A stretch of 64,000 nt of DNA from Piezodorus guildinii (lineage: Eukaryota > Arthropoda > Insecta > Hemiptera > Pentatomidae): assembly GCA_023052935.1 (NCBI GenBank), contig CM041294.1, forward strand, positions 86,103,474 through 86,167,473. Direction: 5' to 3'. The position numbers and the translations under genes are program-made. Positions 10,834-22,515 of the stretch are shown piece after piece. Numbering within the stretch: position 1 is the stretch's first letter; the number at the start of each line of letters is the position of its first letter. The notes beneath the pieces are model-generated. The model did no database searches and was not told the origin of the DNA. It was given only the letters and a program-made list of their open reading frames with translations.

Positions 10834-11060
10834 GTGGATGCGCCGTTTTATGTAACCAACGAATTACTTCACTAGGACTTGAACATACTCATAATTCCTG
10901 AGACAGCCACAGAATATTATAAATAATTTCACGACGTACTGATTTACAACATGAACCAATCGGTACTAACACCCAAATCCACCACCAATCGTACAACCCA
11001 CCCCGACAACTTTTGAGGCGGTGGCCTAGAGATGCTTTGAATAAATCTATTTTTCGGAAG
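10834..11060 (+). mobile_element. Jockey-like LINE fragment (right half of interrupted copy)
   Basis: It continues the 6990-7288 LINE in the same frame: gtg gat gcg ccg gives VDAPFYVTNELLH, completing the KIVDAPFYVTN motif typical of Jockey C-termini. The gtg is the duplicated target codon. Degenerate downstream sequence matches the copy at 16450-16760. Confidence 0.75.
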
Positions 11061-12239
11061 TTAAGATATTTGCTTATTGCAATTTATTTATTTTTTGTCG
11101 CAAGTATCAAATAGCAATTTGGAGAAAAACAATTGCAAAAAAAAATATATCAAATAATACCTTAAATGATAAGTCAATAATTCAGTAATTTTTGAAAATA
11201 GAGAGAAATATGTAAAGTGTTCTGGAATCAGGACAGTTTATTAAAAATATATTTATATGGTAGATAATAATAATTTTATTAGCGTTAATAACACAATTTT
11301 TATTTGGTCGCTAATTTCCATTGAATATATTTTGGAAGTGTGGTTTTTTTGGCTGGACAACTTTGACATATCATTTTTTTTTTTTTTTTTTATGTGTTAT
11401 AATTTTTATCGTTTTAATGTACAGGATTCTAAGTTCTGCCACAGACCGAGAAATTTAAACTTGGTTCTGTATTCTTTTTTGTATCCGTGGATGTTGCTGG
11501 TCAATCCGAAGGGGAAAAAATCCCACGCCTCGACTCAATTTCAAAGTTAACCGTTGTGAGGTGCTTGGCAAGATAGCCGATAGTAGCGGCTTGGAGAAGA
11601 AAAGAAAAAAAAAAAGAAGCTGTTTGGTTATTCAAAGGAGGCGAAGAGAGATGGGGCAGAGAAAGGACGAAGATAAGGAGGACAAAGGGCCTCCTCTTCC
11701 ATCCCTCTCATTTATCGCCATATTTATGTTGTCCTGTGTCCTTTACTAACTCAGCTCTACAGCCGAGAGTGACTTACAACGCTCGATACAATACGCACCG
11801 CTTTAATAGCTAATGATTAAGTCAGTAACGATACCAGGAATAAGATTAATATTTGGAACATTATTGTTTATATAGATAATAATACCGCCTGGGACAGTAT
11901 ATATACCCCAACAAATAAATTGTAGGCAGACGAGAGAAGACTAGACCGTAAAACCAGACTGTAACTGCACATTTAGCCCATCCTTTCGAATCTAATGTAC
12001 TTCGCAATGAATTATTTTTTTAAGTCTATTTTTACCAAACGTATGATTAATATTCCCTACTTTATAGGCAGCGGAATGACCGGGATTATATGCATAAAAA
12101 TAAATGTTCGAAATTCGCGTATTTCAATAGAAACTATTAAAATTATATTCAAATATGTTTCCTTAACATTTCGTCTCACCCATCAGATGTTTACTCACAA
12201 TGAGAAGATCCCAACTGTTTCTCACAGCTTATGATGCAA

Positions 12240-12420
12240 TTTTTTAAGGTAAAACTAGCCATTAAACTATTATACTCTACAAAATATTAGTGGCCAAGGC
12301 TCCCTAGAAGTCGAGTAAAAAAATCGGAAAGTTTGCGCTCAAAAATACACATTTTATTTAATAACTCTGGTTCTAGTGATGGTATAAAAATAAGTTTGAA
12401 TTCGGAATAATTAAAAAAAA
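12240..12420 (+). repeat. Family X fragment (unclassified dispersed repeat)
   Basis: Resembles 51800-51980 (shared blocks aaaaaaatcggaaagtttgc and acacattttatttaata, then ctctggttcta). It is the 5' part of the unclassified AT-rich repeat found several times in the window. Confidence 0.65.
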
Positions 12421-13242
12421 ACAACATTAAAATACATAAGTATTATGCTTGGTAATAACCCCCAAAAATATAGTATAATGTAGATTGTAAAACATTAACC
12501 TTATCATCTTATTAGCATTAATAAAAAATGGTTAAACATAAAACTTGAACGAATTCGATATCCAACTAAAGGAGAATATTGTAAACTATGTACTTGTTTA
12601 TTTGAAAATAAGAACTGTAATATAGTCCTTTGAAATATAATCCTATACACAAAGTTGTAAAAGGTAATAGAGAAAGAACGAAATGCTGTGATATAACTGA
12701 TTTTTGTTGATAATAATATAGGTTATTAATGAAAGCATGTTCCTATTGAATGTTATTATTACCCTTTTTCATTTATTGATTTATTTAAAAGTTTTTCAAA
12801 TGATTTTAACAATCAGTCCTTTTTTATGTTGCAACCTAATACTTTAAATTTCACTTAATATTTAATACTCTCCCCCCCCCCTTAGACCGGGACGACAAAG
12901 GGTTGATGATGATGGGGCACGTGGAAATATGCTTTGTGCACTGTTACTGTTCCCATACCTTACCTTCCCTAGCTGCCTCAGTTCTATCTAGCCTCAGGGA
13001 TATCAAAGCTCTCTAGGAATGTATGAAACTATCTTAGCATCTGGCCAACTCCATGTCTCATCTCGTCCTCCTCTATATTACACGTGCACTAAGGAATTCG
13101 TTTTTACTGGAAAATAACGTTCATCTGTTGTCATGTATAGTTAAACCATTTAAAAATAGGAAATTACAAAATAAAAGAAATATCTTTTATGTGTTTCACA
13201 TTTAAAATAAAATACACCTAACTTGGGAATGTGTAATTGTAT

Positions 13243-13245
<3 letters not shown>

Positions 13246-13288
<43 letters not shown>
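13246..13288. repeat. (TA)n microsatellite
   Basis: Pure TA run of about 43 bp. The ORF that crosses it is an artefact of the repeat. Confidence 0.97.
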
Positions 13289-13291
<3 letters not shown>

Positions 13292-13654
13292 ATTTTACTT
13301 AATTATAGTTTTATTAATGTATTTGATTCATATATTCTTCTCTCAATCTTTATTAATTCGTTTCTACCCACGTATCAGCCTGTAGCACGTACAAGCCATA
13401 TTCAAGGAATGCTAATAACATTATTTAAGTTAGATAAATTGTTTTCAAATTTGGAAAAATATTTAAATTTATTAAAAGAAATAAATCAAATTATTAAATA
13501 TTGGATGAAAAAGGTAGAATTGTCTTCTTATTTTACTGTTAAGTTTATAACGGCTATCCTATTTTATTTTTTATTACTCTAGTTTTATTGCGTTTCTTCA
13601 GTTCGTAAATGATTTTCAATTAATCAAAATATTAATAAAACGCTAACCAGTAAC

Positions 13655-13925
13655 AATGCTAATTTTTTTGGAAATCTTATGCTTTCCATCTAAAGTCCTC
13701 CAAACAATAGTTAATACTCCTTATTATATGACCAAGCATAACTTGCACCACGACCTTAATGTTCCATTTATTTTAAACCTTATTCCCTCCAAATTCTCTA
13801 AATTCCATCAGAACCTTATCCATCACCCCAATCCCCTACTCCAGCTCAATCCCTAGCCAGCGTCCAGTTGCCCGAGACTTCTTGTAAACATTTATATTAG
13901 AGTTTTGGCAGTGGCTAGATTCTCC
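13655..13925 (+). mobile_element. Jockey-like LINE C-terminal fragment
   Basis: The open frame 13656-13856 contains PSKVLQTIVNTPYYMTKHNL and HHDLNVPFI, the diverged counterpart of the KILRKILNAPYFVTN...HKYLNV segment in other copies of the window. It ends at a stop and continues into a degenerate 3' UTR. Confidence 0.72.
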
Positions 13926-14344
13926 TCTCAAGTTGTTCAACCTAAGTTGTAACGATAGAAGATTTTTAGCTCCTTGAAAGGTCGGAATATTCATAGAAAT
14001 ATTTAAATTTAATTTTCTTTATGACCTTGTGCGACACTTATTCTCCTATTTTGAGGGTTCGATTTCATAATCTGCTGAAAACTTTTTTTTCTGTGCCTGT
14101 ACAACAAGTAGAATATTGGAATTTTTCCGATGAAAACCATTGGTAACAGCGAAAACTTAAAAGTTTGATTTTCCAACCTAACCATTAAGAATCGGACTAT
14201 GGGTCAAATGAACTTTTTTTTTTTGTTTCACATTAGATTTAGTATCTGCTCTCAAAGAATGACAAGACATTTATGAGACAACCTGTATATGTATGCGTGC
14301 GTTTTTTTACGTTCGTTTGCTTTTAAACTTTGTACATATTTTAT

Positions 14345-14605
14345 TTGTTTTTTTTTTCCCCTTTGGTGCGACAGGCCCTGTAGGCCTTTGGCCGCCTTGT
14401 GTAATCTCCTGGGAGAATATACGCTCGTTTCTCGATGAAATCTTAAAGGGTAAGGACATCACTCCGTACGCTTATTTTTTATACCCGGGGTAGAGGCTGT
14501 GATTGAATCCCTATTTAATTAGATGCTCATAAAAGTCCCGCTGGGACTGGGACTCAACCTCACAACCTTTCGCGTGAGAGACTAATGCGTTAGCCATTTC
14601 TTATT
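14345..14605 (-). mobile_element. SINE family B, minus strand
   Basis: Reverse complement of the SINE at 57062-57346: cctgtaggcctttggccgcc with a T-rich tail to its left, gtaatctcctgggagaatata in the body, and a head with a degenerate reverse B box near 14550-14600. Confidence 0.75.
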
Positions 14606-15280
14606 CTGTAACTACTATATGAATGTAATATGCTTGTTTAATATTGTACAATTATTAATGTCCTAATTAGGACAAATTATAATATTACTGCATTAAATTT
14701 TTGTTTCAAGAGCTGTTGTACTTTAGGTAGTCAAAGTAAACTTAATTATTTTTTGTACACTATTAAATTAGTTTTCTAATCGAAAATATTGATATACCTG
14801 CTGTTTTATTTTATCCTTTTATTTTTTTTTTTCAAACTTATTTAACTTTTTACTAAGAAGGAGATTAAAGGAGATTTCTTTTTCGTTAATTTCGTTGCAG
14901 CCTCCCGGATTACAATTCCAGCTAAATGCCGGAGGATATAGGGGCTGGAGCTGGAGAAGGGGCTTAGGTGTTAGGAAGTTGATAGGGGCCACTGGCCTTT
15001 GTTATTCGAGCGGTGTCCTCCCGGAATTCAATTGTGGGGTCATCTTATCTGCCTCATTTGTCTCCTGCTCGGCTACGCTCCCTTCCCCTTCCTAATTTAT
15101 ATCCGAAATTTATCTTTTTTACTCTTTACCAGAGGTTTATTTTGGTTTGCAATATTTACCAACTCCTTAACCGCGGATTTTAGCACAAATTTTATGAACA
15201 AAGATATTTTTCATTTAATTTCTGGTGTAGGAAACTGATCAAATTTATGAACCGATCAGCACTATCTGAGACAGAGCGTG

Positions 15281-15795
15281 TCAAAAAAGCGCCAACACTA
15301 AAAAAGTGTAAACCAAACATGAATTTGGTTCAATAAAAACAATATAGCTCTTAAACATTTGATTCTAGCGACAAGTTTTATATAGCAAAAAATATTCTCC
15401 ACTGAATTTTTGACATAACAAGTTATTTCAAAATGTTGATTCGAGCAACACCAACAGATATAGGATAAATTTTGTTTAAAAAATCACTAAACTAAATATA
15501 GACAAAACCTGACTTTTTTCATTTAAAACAATATAGCACTCAAAAGGTAGGTCCTAACGACAAGTTTTATATAACAAAAAATATTCTCCTCTAAATTTCA
15601 TACTAGCGCAATGTCGTCACAATTTCCGATCCGAAAACATCAACAGAGATAGAGTGTGCCAAAAAAGCATTTAAAAAACATTGGCAAATCATGACTTTTT
15701 TTAATTTAAAACAATATAGCTCTTAAACATAAGATTCTAGCGACAAGTTGTATATAGCAAAAAATATTCTCCATTATATTTTGATTTGCAATATA
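15281..15795. repeat. ~185-bp tandem repeat, about 2.8 units
   Basis: The anchor aacaatatagc recurs at about 15339, 15528 and 15711 (spacings 189 and 183). Each unit also carries cgacaagttttatatagcaa and aaaatattctcc. Units are moderately diverged. The array ends about 100 bp before the first visible IRSp53 exon. Confidence 0.85.
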
Positions 15796-15894
15796 TTTTT
15801 TTTTCCTTTAAATGTGATATTAATTCTTTGCATGTACACCATACTTAATCAAACATTGTTTCGTCATAAAAATCTAAAATTGATTCTGTTGCAG

Positions 15895-15956
15895 GCTCAG
15901 CACTGATGCAGATCGTTGAAGTCTATAAGGAGATCCAGGCTCAACAGATGAACATT
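15895..15956 (+). CDS. IRSp53: IRSp53/BAIAP2 homologue, internal exon 1 of window (I-BAR domain)
   Basis: First visible exon of an I-BAR/SH3 adaptor gene. It is bounded by a ttgcag acceptor and a gtaagt donor. It enters in phase 1 (two bases complete a codon) and leaves in phase 0, coding for SALMQIVEVYKEIQAQQMNI. This matches the helix of the IRSp53 IMD domain that reads roughly VLFQMAEVHRQIQ in vertebrates (recalled family knowledge). The assignment rests mainly on all eight exons joining in one frame and reproducing IMD-linker-SH3 order. I-BAR proteins bind PI(4,5)P2-rich membrane, bend it outward and bundle actin, linking Rac/Cdc42 to filopodia and lamellipodia. The start codon and first IMD helix lie upstream of the window; no candidate exon for them was found in 1-15894. 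A tandem repeat ends about 100 bp upstream. Confidence 0.85.
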
Positions 15957-16376
15957 GTAAGTTATTTAGAATTATTTTTATGTTGTGAATTGTTAATCAA
16001 AAGATTGTGTCCTTTAAATATGTACTAAATATTTGTAAACGAGGGATGATGGAGTATATGTCTTAGTGTATATATTGCAATTCTAAATTATTAGTGAAAA
16101 AATTTAATACCACCATTAACATTGTTGAACGTGGTTAGTAATCTTGACTTGATCCATTTACTGTTTACATACTTATACATACATACATACATATACTTAC
16201 TTATATATACTTACTGCATATCAATAATCTAGCGTCAATCTAGTGATAGATTATAATTTTATAAGATGCTGTTATTAATACTTTATATTTGTTTGTAACG
16301 TAATTAAGGTATTACTAGTTTTATTTTACTATGCATTTTATTGTTATCAAATCCTTATGTACGTACATGCTCTATG

Positions 16377-16760
16377 TACTGAGGCTCTATCGAAATCCCC
16401 AAAATCCAAATGATTCAGTTTTACCAATCCAAAATATTATGAAAAATCGTGGATGGGCCATTTTAAGTAACAAACGAATTACTTCAAAAGGCTATAGAAT
16501 ATTATAAAGATTGTTTTTTTATTGGGGAGGGAGGAGGGAGAAAGGGACTGCTATTTAATATTATAAATAAGATAAATTATTAAAAAAAAAACTATTATAA
16601 AAATGTTCACGACAGTCTGACTTACAACATGAACCCATCGGCCTGAACACTTAAATCCACCACCAATCAGTACAACCCATACCGTTACCGGGGCGGTGGC
16701 CGAGAATTAATCATTAATTCGAAAGTTTACGCATTTGCTTATTAGATTTTTTTTTCAAGT
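16377..16760 (+). mobile_element. Jockey-like LINE fragment, related to the 6990/10834 copy
   Basis: Degenerate copy of the same LINE stretch. It runs uninterrupted through the position where the 7289 element inserted (aatcgtggatgggccatttt around 16446), so it serves as a paralogous empty site. It shares the downstream block catgaacccatcgg...ccaccaatc with 10947-10990. Confidence 0.72.
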
Positions 16761-16849
16761 AGAAATTTATCCAAAACAATCATTGTATATAAATAAAAAT
16801 ATATCTATTTTTGAAATGTTTTATATTCAAGGCATATTTAGAACTATCA

Positions 16850-17260
16850 GTTGCCCGCGACTTCGTCTGCGTCAATTTCTGTTTTTATGATCGCTATAAA
16901 GAATATATTTTTAAGTACTTCTGCTTAAATGATATTTTTATTTTCTTGTGGCAGAAGAACATAATGATTTTCTCCGCAAGCCGATCTTGACAATGCGACA
17001 TATCGTTGGCCGTGTGATTTATTAATTGTTACGGCAAATGATAACAACGGGAAATTTAATTCTTTTAAAATTAAAAGGTTCATTTTTCACTGATTCTTCA
17101 CTGATATTGATCGCAGCGTGATGTTATATAGCTTAAAGCCTTCCTCGATAAATGGACTATCCTACACAAAAATATTTTTTTAATTCGAACCAGTAGTTTC
17201 TGGGATTAGCACGTTCAAACAAACAAACTCTTTACCTTTATAATATAAGAATATATGACT
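16850..17260 (-). mobile_element. Helitron-like remnant with PIF1-type helicase C-terminus
   Basis: On the minus strand the stretch 17070-16950 reads FPLLSFAVTINKSHGQ, then RYVALSRSACGENHYVLLPQ. These are the last two helicase motifs of Helitron Rep/Hel proteins joined by an internal deletion. The 3' side carries acgcagacgaagtcgcggg, followed by caactg. The other side (to 17260) has the caaacaaacaaactcttta-type sequence common near such arthropod repeats. It is non-functional. Confidence 0.72.
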
Positions 17261-18217
17261 ATATTAAAGAAATTATAATTGTGTTATTTTAAATAAAAAT
17301 TGTTCTTTAAATGGCTTACTAGCCGAAACGTTATGAATTTGTTAATAAAATTTGTGAAGTAGTTTTAAAGCCTCTATTTTGTTTTGAAATTCTTGGTGCT
17401 CTGATTTCAAACGAAACATGTGTACTATATTAAGGAAAAAAACTCCTAAGAATGTTTTTTTATTATTAATAATTATTTTCGATTGAAGCTGAAACTTCGT
17501 TGATCAATAAATAATATTAGTCATATCTTGCATCCCACGCCAATTTACCGTAACGTGCTGTTTGACCTTAACGGTATCATTACCACTGCCATAATATTAT
17601 ACCAGAGCTCTTGTAATTAACAATAACTTTCCTATTATTACAGCGTGACCTTTGAAATGATTCTGGCTACAAGAGGATGGTAGAGATACTGAGCCAACAC
17701 TAGCAGGGGATTTGTAAGTTATAATTCCACCTGCCCCCTCCCTTTGAAATACTAATGACGTAGCTCAATTAATTAGTAAATTAGTAATAAGGTGGGGAGG
17801 GGTGCTTGATGAAGGATCCTTTTCGTCCTTCTCCCCTCTCTCTTTCTTTAGTCCTTCAAGATGCATTTATATCTGTCTCTTGTATATCTTCTTTAATTTC
17901 GAGTTAATTGAAAACGTTGTGGTTTTTTTTTTCTCATTCTTAATTTAGTCTCACTGATTAATTTACTTAACGTACCGGCATTCATTATGATCTCTTTGTT
18001 AATGACATTTAAAAAAAAAAAAAATCTACTCAGAAGAACAATGAAATATTGTTACATATTGCAATGTATTTATTTATTGAAATCACTAGGACAGATTGTA
18101 ATATTACTCAATAAAAATTGTTGTTGTTCAAAAAAAAAAATTGACATTTACATCTGTATTTCATAATAAAAGTAATTATGCAAAAATGATATGAACAAGA
18201 CTTTATATACATTTATA

Positions 18218-18267
<50 letters not shown>

Positions 18268-18271
18268 TATA

Positions 18272-18343
<72 letters not shown>
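18218..18343. repeat. (TA)n microsatellite with few interruptions
   Basis: About 126 bp of TA repeats with two short interruptions (agatat and tgtat). The ORF over it is repeat-encoded Ile/Tyr and not a gene. Confidence 0.97.
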
Positions 18344-18345
<2 letters not shown>

Positions 18346-18502
18346 TTACCGTAAGGATTTGACACCAAATCCTATATAATCAATAAATTAAGGAAATAGA
18401 GAAAAAAATAAATGATTGTAAATGAGAGAGGAAGGAAACTCAAAAGAGATAGAAAAAATAAAATAATAACACTATTAAAATTAAAATTAATTCTGTGAAG
18501 TG

Positions 18503-18505
<3 letters not shown>

Positions 18506-18576
<71 letters not shown>
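18506..18576. repeat. (TA)n microsatellite
   Basis: Pure TA run of about 71 bp, 160 bp from the previous one. Confidence 0.97.
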
Positions 18577-18578
<2 letters not shown>

Positions 18579-18869
18579 CACAGCGTTAATAAAGAACTGC
18601 TTGATCATCTTTTTTTATCTAGCTGTTGTAAAAACATGGCTTCTGTTTCTAGGAGAACCATCGCTTCTCTTTGCTTCCCATATTTCCTGCATCGGAATAG
18701 AATGTGGCGATGGTCTTCAGAGAATTAGCATGTTACGCAATCGCCATAATTTTGTATTAAATTGAGATATTTTTTTGTGCAGCTGTGGTTATAGTTGTGC
18801 AATTTCTTTTTTATCGAGTTGTTAATGAACCAAACTTTTTGTGGAACTACCCATTTGTAGCACTCCTGT

Positions 18870-19388
18870 AACTATTTTATAATATTCTTTTCAGAGGCCT
18901 CGAAGGATTATTAGGAATTAAAGAGAAAGCAAAGGTTGAAACTAGTGAGTGGGAGTGATAGTAGAGTTTGTCATGGAAGGATTTATATCTGATTCGGAAT
19001 CCAGCATCATACGAAACATTAAGGTATTTATGGATGAGTTTATTTGTGACAAAGTAAGGAGCGTTGAGGATTTTACGAAGGATTTTGGATTGTAAGGATT
19101 GGATAAGGGAAGAATTCAATTGTTTGGTAGAGCCCCAGGTCTCTTCTTCGTAAGTCTACATAGGCCCTATGATGGTCATGTAGTTATAAGCGTTTTGTAG
19201 TTAAGTGGAAGATCAGAGCATCTGTCTAGTAAGTGTTGAAGTAACCGAAAGCGGCGAGCAGTTTCTTGTCGTTTCAGTCTAGTGTGTGGATTCCATACAC
19301 GAGTTAGACGTTTGTCTTGCTGGAGTCCTAGGTAGCGAATTTGTTCGACAGGTACAAGTGGAATATTATTAAATAACTTCCAAAACTT
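18870..19388 (-). mobile_element. Jockey-like LINE, minus strand, interrupted at 19389
   Basis: On the minus strand, with a few frame breaks: IPLVPVEQIRYLGLQQDKRL, WNPHTRLKR, then SLIQSLQSKILRKILNAPYF and a PNNPSRPLKRIL end. This is the Jockey RT C-terminal region. A different LINE inserted at 19389; the LINE resumes after 20288 for a short, degraded stretch. Confidence 0.8.
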
Positions 19389-20273
19389 TGCTTTAACAGA
19401 CTGAAATCATTAGACAAGGATTTTCCCGACATGAACTCGAATTAGGTGTCCCAATTTAGAGCAATAGCCGAGCTAAATGCCTTTGCAGAAGAGCTTTCTG
19501 TTGGTGATGGTGATAAAAACGGACTTCTTCGATACAAAGACGACATACTGGAAAAAGCACATAACCATTATCTCTCAGCCAACATACAAAGGACCCTAAA
19601 TTCGACTAACTATCCTTTATATAGATTACTATGCAATTACAATGCTCCCGACCCTGAAACGTACCTCACATTTAAAGTACATATAAAGAAATTGAGATGT
19701 GTCAGCCAATTAAGAGTTGCAAATCCAGAACATATTAGAATCTATGGGAAAAACTCAAATTTTTTGTTCAAGTCACAAGAAAGCTGTATATTATGCAATC
19801 GATTTATCTACAACAGTCTACATCACATTCTCCTTCACTGCCCGGCACAGAATGAAAATAGATGACAATTTCTTCAAAACTTCATCTTAGAATCTTCCGA
19901 CATTCAAAGTATCCATGCTATATTGAGTATCGATAGTGTAGATAAGTTACATAAAGTGTACTATTACATGAGGAGTTCAAAAAGTGCTCAATTCTTCACC
20001 TTAGAACATTTTCTATTCAGTGTTTATTTTTATTTTATCTTCAAAGTGATATTTTGCTTATTTATTGTTTCTGTTATAGCACCAGTAACTGTTTATTCTT
20101 TAATCTGTAATTTATTTTTGAAAGTCAAATTGTTTTAGTAAATTTTTACTATTATTTTATTTATTTTTAAATGATATGTATATAAAGTTCTAAAACCATA
20201 ATATTGTAATTTATAGCCAAGCTAGGCTCTATTTGTATGGGGAAGACCCAAAGACAAAATAAAATTTCTATTC
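19389..20273 (+). mobile_element. R1-clade-like LINE 3' end inserted into a Jockey LINE
   Basis: An 885-bp 5'-truncated insertion with a 15-bp target duplication tattattaaataact (19374-19388 and 20274-20288). One frame is open except for an amber codon at 19443 and an opal codon at 19863. It contains a C-x2-C...H-x4-C pattern (CILCNRFIYNSLHHILLHC), which fits the zinc-binding C-terminus of R1/I-like LINEs. The 3' end is a ctaggctc...ataaaatttctattctatt sequence. A second, inverted relative lies at 61156-61989. The clade name is tentative. Confidence 0.75.
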
Positions 20274-20439
20274 TATTATTAAATAACTCTGTAGGTCAGG
20301 GTTCACGACGAAGGTTAAAGGTTATTTGATGGAAATTATTGCAATAATAAGAAGAGATGTGTGAGTAAAGTAATAAGACTAAAAGTTTTATCAACCTTTT
20401 TTTTTTTCAAACAACAATATTGTTCCCTTGAAAATAGTT

Positions 20440-20700
20440 CCTAGTTTAGGTACTAGTGCTTCAAATCCTTAACATATCAATGGCACTGTTTGCTTTTCCA
20501 AAAAAGGACTTCACGTTAGCACATTTTTTCAATTTTAGGATACGATGAAAGTCACTAGTACTCAGATAAGGAGAATATGGGGCTGAAAAACAATGGTGTA
20601 TGTAGTGTGTGGTGGGATTATTCGTGAGACATCGGTTATTATTTGTGCAGAACTTCACGTATGTAGATCGTATTAAAGTTTAGTTATAATGTATCATTTA
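20440..20700 (-). pseudogene. mariner/Tc1-type transposase remnant
   Basis: The minus-strand ORF 20658-20461 contains HYIHHCFSAPYSPYLSTSDF followed by HRILKLKK. This is the diverged form of the H...PPYSPDLAPSDF..FP.LK signature around the third catalytic Asp of mariner/Tc1 transposases. Only about 65 residues survive; no terminal repeats were identified. Confidence 0.68.
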
Positions 20701-21339
20701 TGGTAAACGACGGTTTGATCTTACAATATCCCTTACAAAGTTTTTTCGAAGTTAAAGGTGAACTTTACCATTCAAAACAATATGTTTATCACTCAAAATT
20801 TGGCTCTTGTTAGGTTCTGTACATTCATCGAAGATATTCTAGTAAATCTTATTTATGGGACGATATTTACACTATTAAAGGTTTTATACTTTTGGTGTGT
20901 ATCTGTAAATGAAATACTTTTTCTTTTATAATTTTCTCAGGAATTCATGTTTAGTTCCCATACAACTAAGTTAAGTCCTCTTCTCTCAGAAGTTAATTAT
21001 ATTCAAATAATAAATATTGTTGAGTTCAGAATAAATTTATATTGAGAAAATCACTTTGAATGGTAATTCTTTTTGGATTAAAAAAATAAAGAAGAAGGAT
21101 AAATCGTATTTATTGACTTTTTTTATAAATCAGGAATCGTCTATTCGTTTTCTTGTAATCAGTCTAAACAAATAATGTGAATTGACGAATAGGTCGTAAA
21201 CGTAAGTGAGTATTATTCGTTACAATTTTATATAATTTAACGTAAAACATATGTTTTCAACGAAACTGAATAAAATTCTTTAAACTCTTTTCAATTCAAA
21301 CTTCATTTAATAGTTCTTAAATTGATTTCTGCTCGCCGT

Positions 21340-21850
21340 TTTAAGCTACTTCAAAACTTACAAGACAAACTGCCTTCACCTTCCTCTGAACTACAAAATG
21401 CTCATCTACATGACTATTATAAGACCGATCTGGACTTAAGGAGAAGAGCTAAGAGGCTCTACTAAACCATCAAATTCTTCCCACATCCAATCCCTTCAAT
21501 CTAAAATCCTTCGTAAAATCCTCAACGCTCCTTACTTTGTCACGAATAAACATACCCATAAAGACCTTAATGTTCCCTATGTTACTGATTTGGTCCGGAC
21601 CAGGTATCAATCCTTTCATGACAAACTCCATTCTCACTCTAACCCACTAGTTTCAATCCTTTCTTCCTCTTCAATACCTGAAAATCCTCCGAGGCGCCTG
21701 AAAAGCAAATGGCCCCGAGAACTTCTAGTTAAGAATATTTTTAGAGTGCTTCCAATAGTGTGGAAGTCATTGTATTCTATAACTATCACATTTACTTGAT
21801 ATATTTTTTATATTTTAATACAGTTGTAAATATCAATAAAATGTTTATAA
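21340..21850 (+). mobile_element. Jockey-like LINE C-terminal fragment and 3' UTR
   Basis: Stops and shifts break the frame, but the sequence follows the other copies: ...SIQSLQSKILRKILNAP-like, then RTRYQSFHDKLHSHSNPLVS and PENPPRRLKSKWPRELL. It ends in the shared 3' UTR (acagttgtaaatatcaataa) and a short A-run at about 21848. Confidence 0.8.
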
Positions 21851-21904
21851 AAAAATTGATTTCAACAACCGAGGTGATTTAAATTTCTCTGTTTTCCGAC
21901 CCAG

Positions 21905-22515
21905 AATTTTTTATAATAATAGTAATAGGCTTACCGAACCCGAAGGTTCGATGCCAATACCACCAAATTCCGCCTACACAGACTCGTCCAATGTTCACTG
22001 TTCAAGCCCAAGCCCCTGAGATCAACCTTAGCGCAATTCTCCCATCCACGCTCCGGCCTACCTTTCGGACGAATATCAACTTTCTCGGAATCCGTTCCTC
22101 ACCGAGCCCAACAACTTTCCTTGTCCATTTGAGACTACGTGAAGCTCCGCAATTCCGCGTTGAAACCTTCTGAATCCTTAAGCCCCAGTGGCCTCACATC
22201 TCTTTGGACCAAATATTTTACGCAGTACCTTATTTTCGAAAACCTTAACCCGTTGGTCATCCTTCAAAGTAAGCGGCCACGTTTCACATACCGTCGGAAG
22301 AATAATAGTTATATAGATTCTAACCTTTAAATTTTTAGATAAAAGCCGTGAGCTAAGTAATTTAGCAACCGAATAATGACACGCATTTCTCACCTTTAAA
22401 CGGGACTTTATTTATTTCTGGATTTCATTGTTTCTTGTTATCATTGAACCTAAATACTTGAATTTCGCTACGTGGTCAAAAGTATTCCCTGATATATCAA
22501 TATCACTTTGAAGAA
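21905..22515 (-). mobile_element. RTE-like LINE C-terminal fragment, minus strand
   Basis: On the minus strand it encodes ISGNTFDHVAKFKYLGS, ACHYSVAKLLSSRLLSKNLK, CETWPLTLKDDQRVKVFENK and VLRKIFGPKR, then runs through a frameshift to the ...NLRVR end. It is a diverged copy of the LINE at 47114-48030. The 3' end at about 21905 has a TAA/TTA-type tail. Confidence 0.82.

Larger units (their letters stand above)
1..15894 (+). other. IRSp53 intron (5' part outside window) and its unassigned stretches
   Basis: No host exon was found here. Besides the elements listed separately: 1-600 is AT-rich with the tail of an AT-rich repeat near 430-480; 700-1240 and 4921-5270 show no gene; 5613-6400 is anonymous with a possible reverse SINE head near 6060-6160; 6410-6660 has a tRNA-like B box (ggttcgaatcacg) and is probably another SINE; 11061-12240 has a purine-rich GC-richer block at 11560-11760; 12760-13240 has a GC-richer block around 12890-13080; 13925-14340 and 14600-15280 show no gene apart from a GC-rich segment at 14895-15105. 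Confidence 0.7.

Noticed and set aside
14895..15105. Possible IRSp53 exon after ttcgttgcag
   Set aside because: A good-looking acceptor and GC-rich open stretch, but the peptide has no resemblance to the IMD, no matching donor in phase with the exon at 15895 was found, and it reads into a stop. Left as an unassigned segment.
18191..18379. Ile/Tyr-rich ORF
   Set aside because: Encoded by a (TA)n microsatellite; no coding character.
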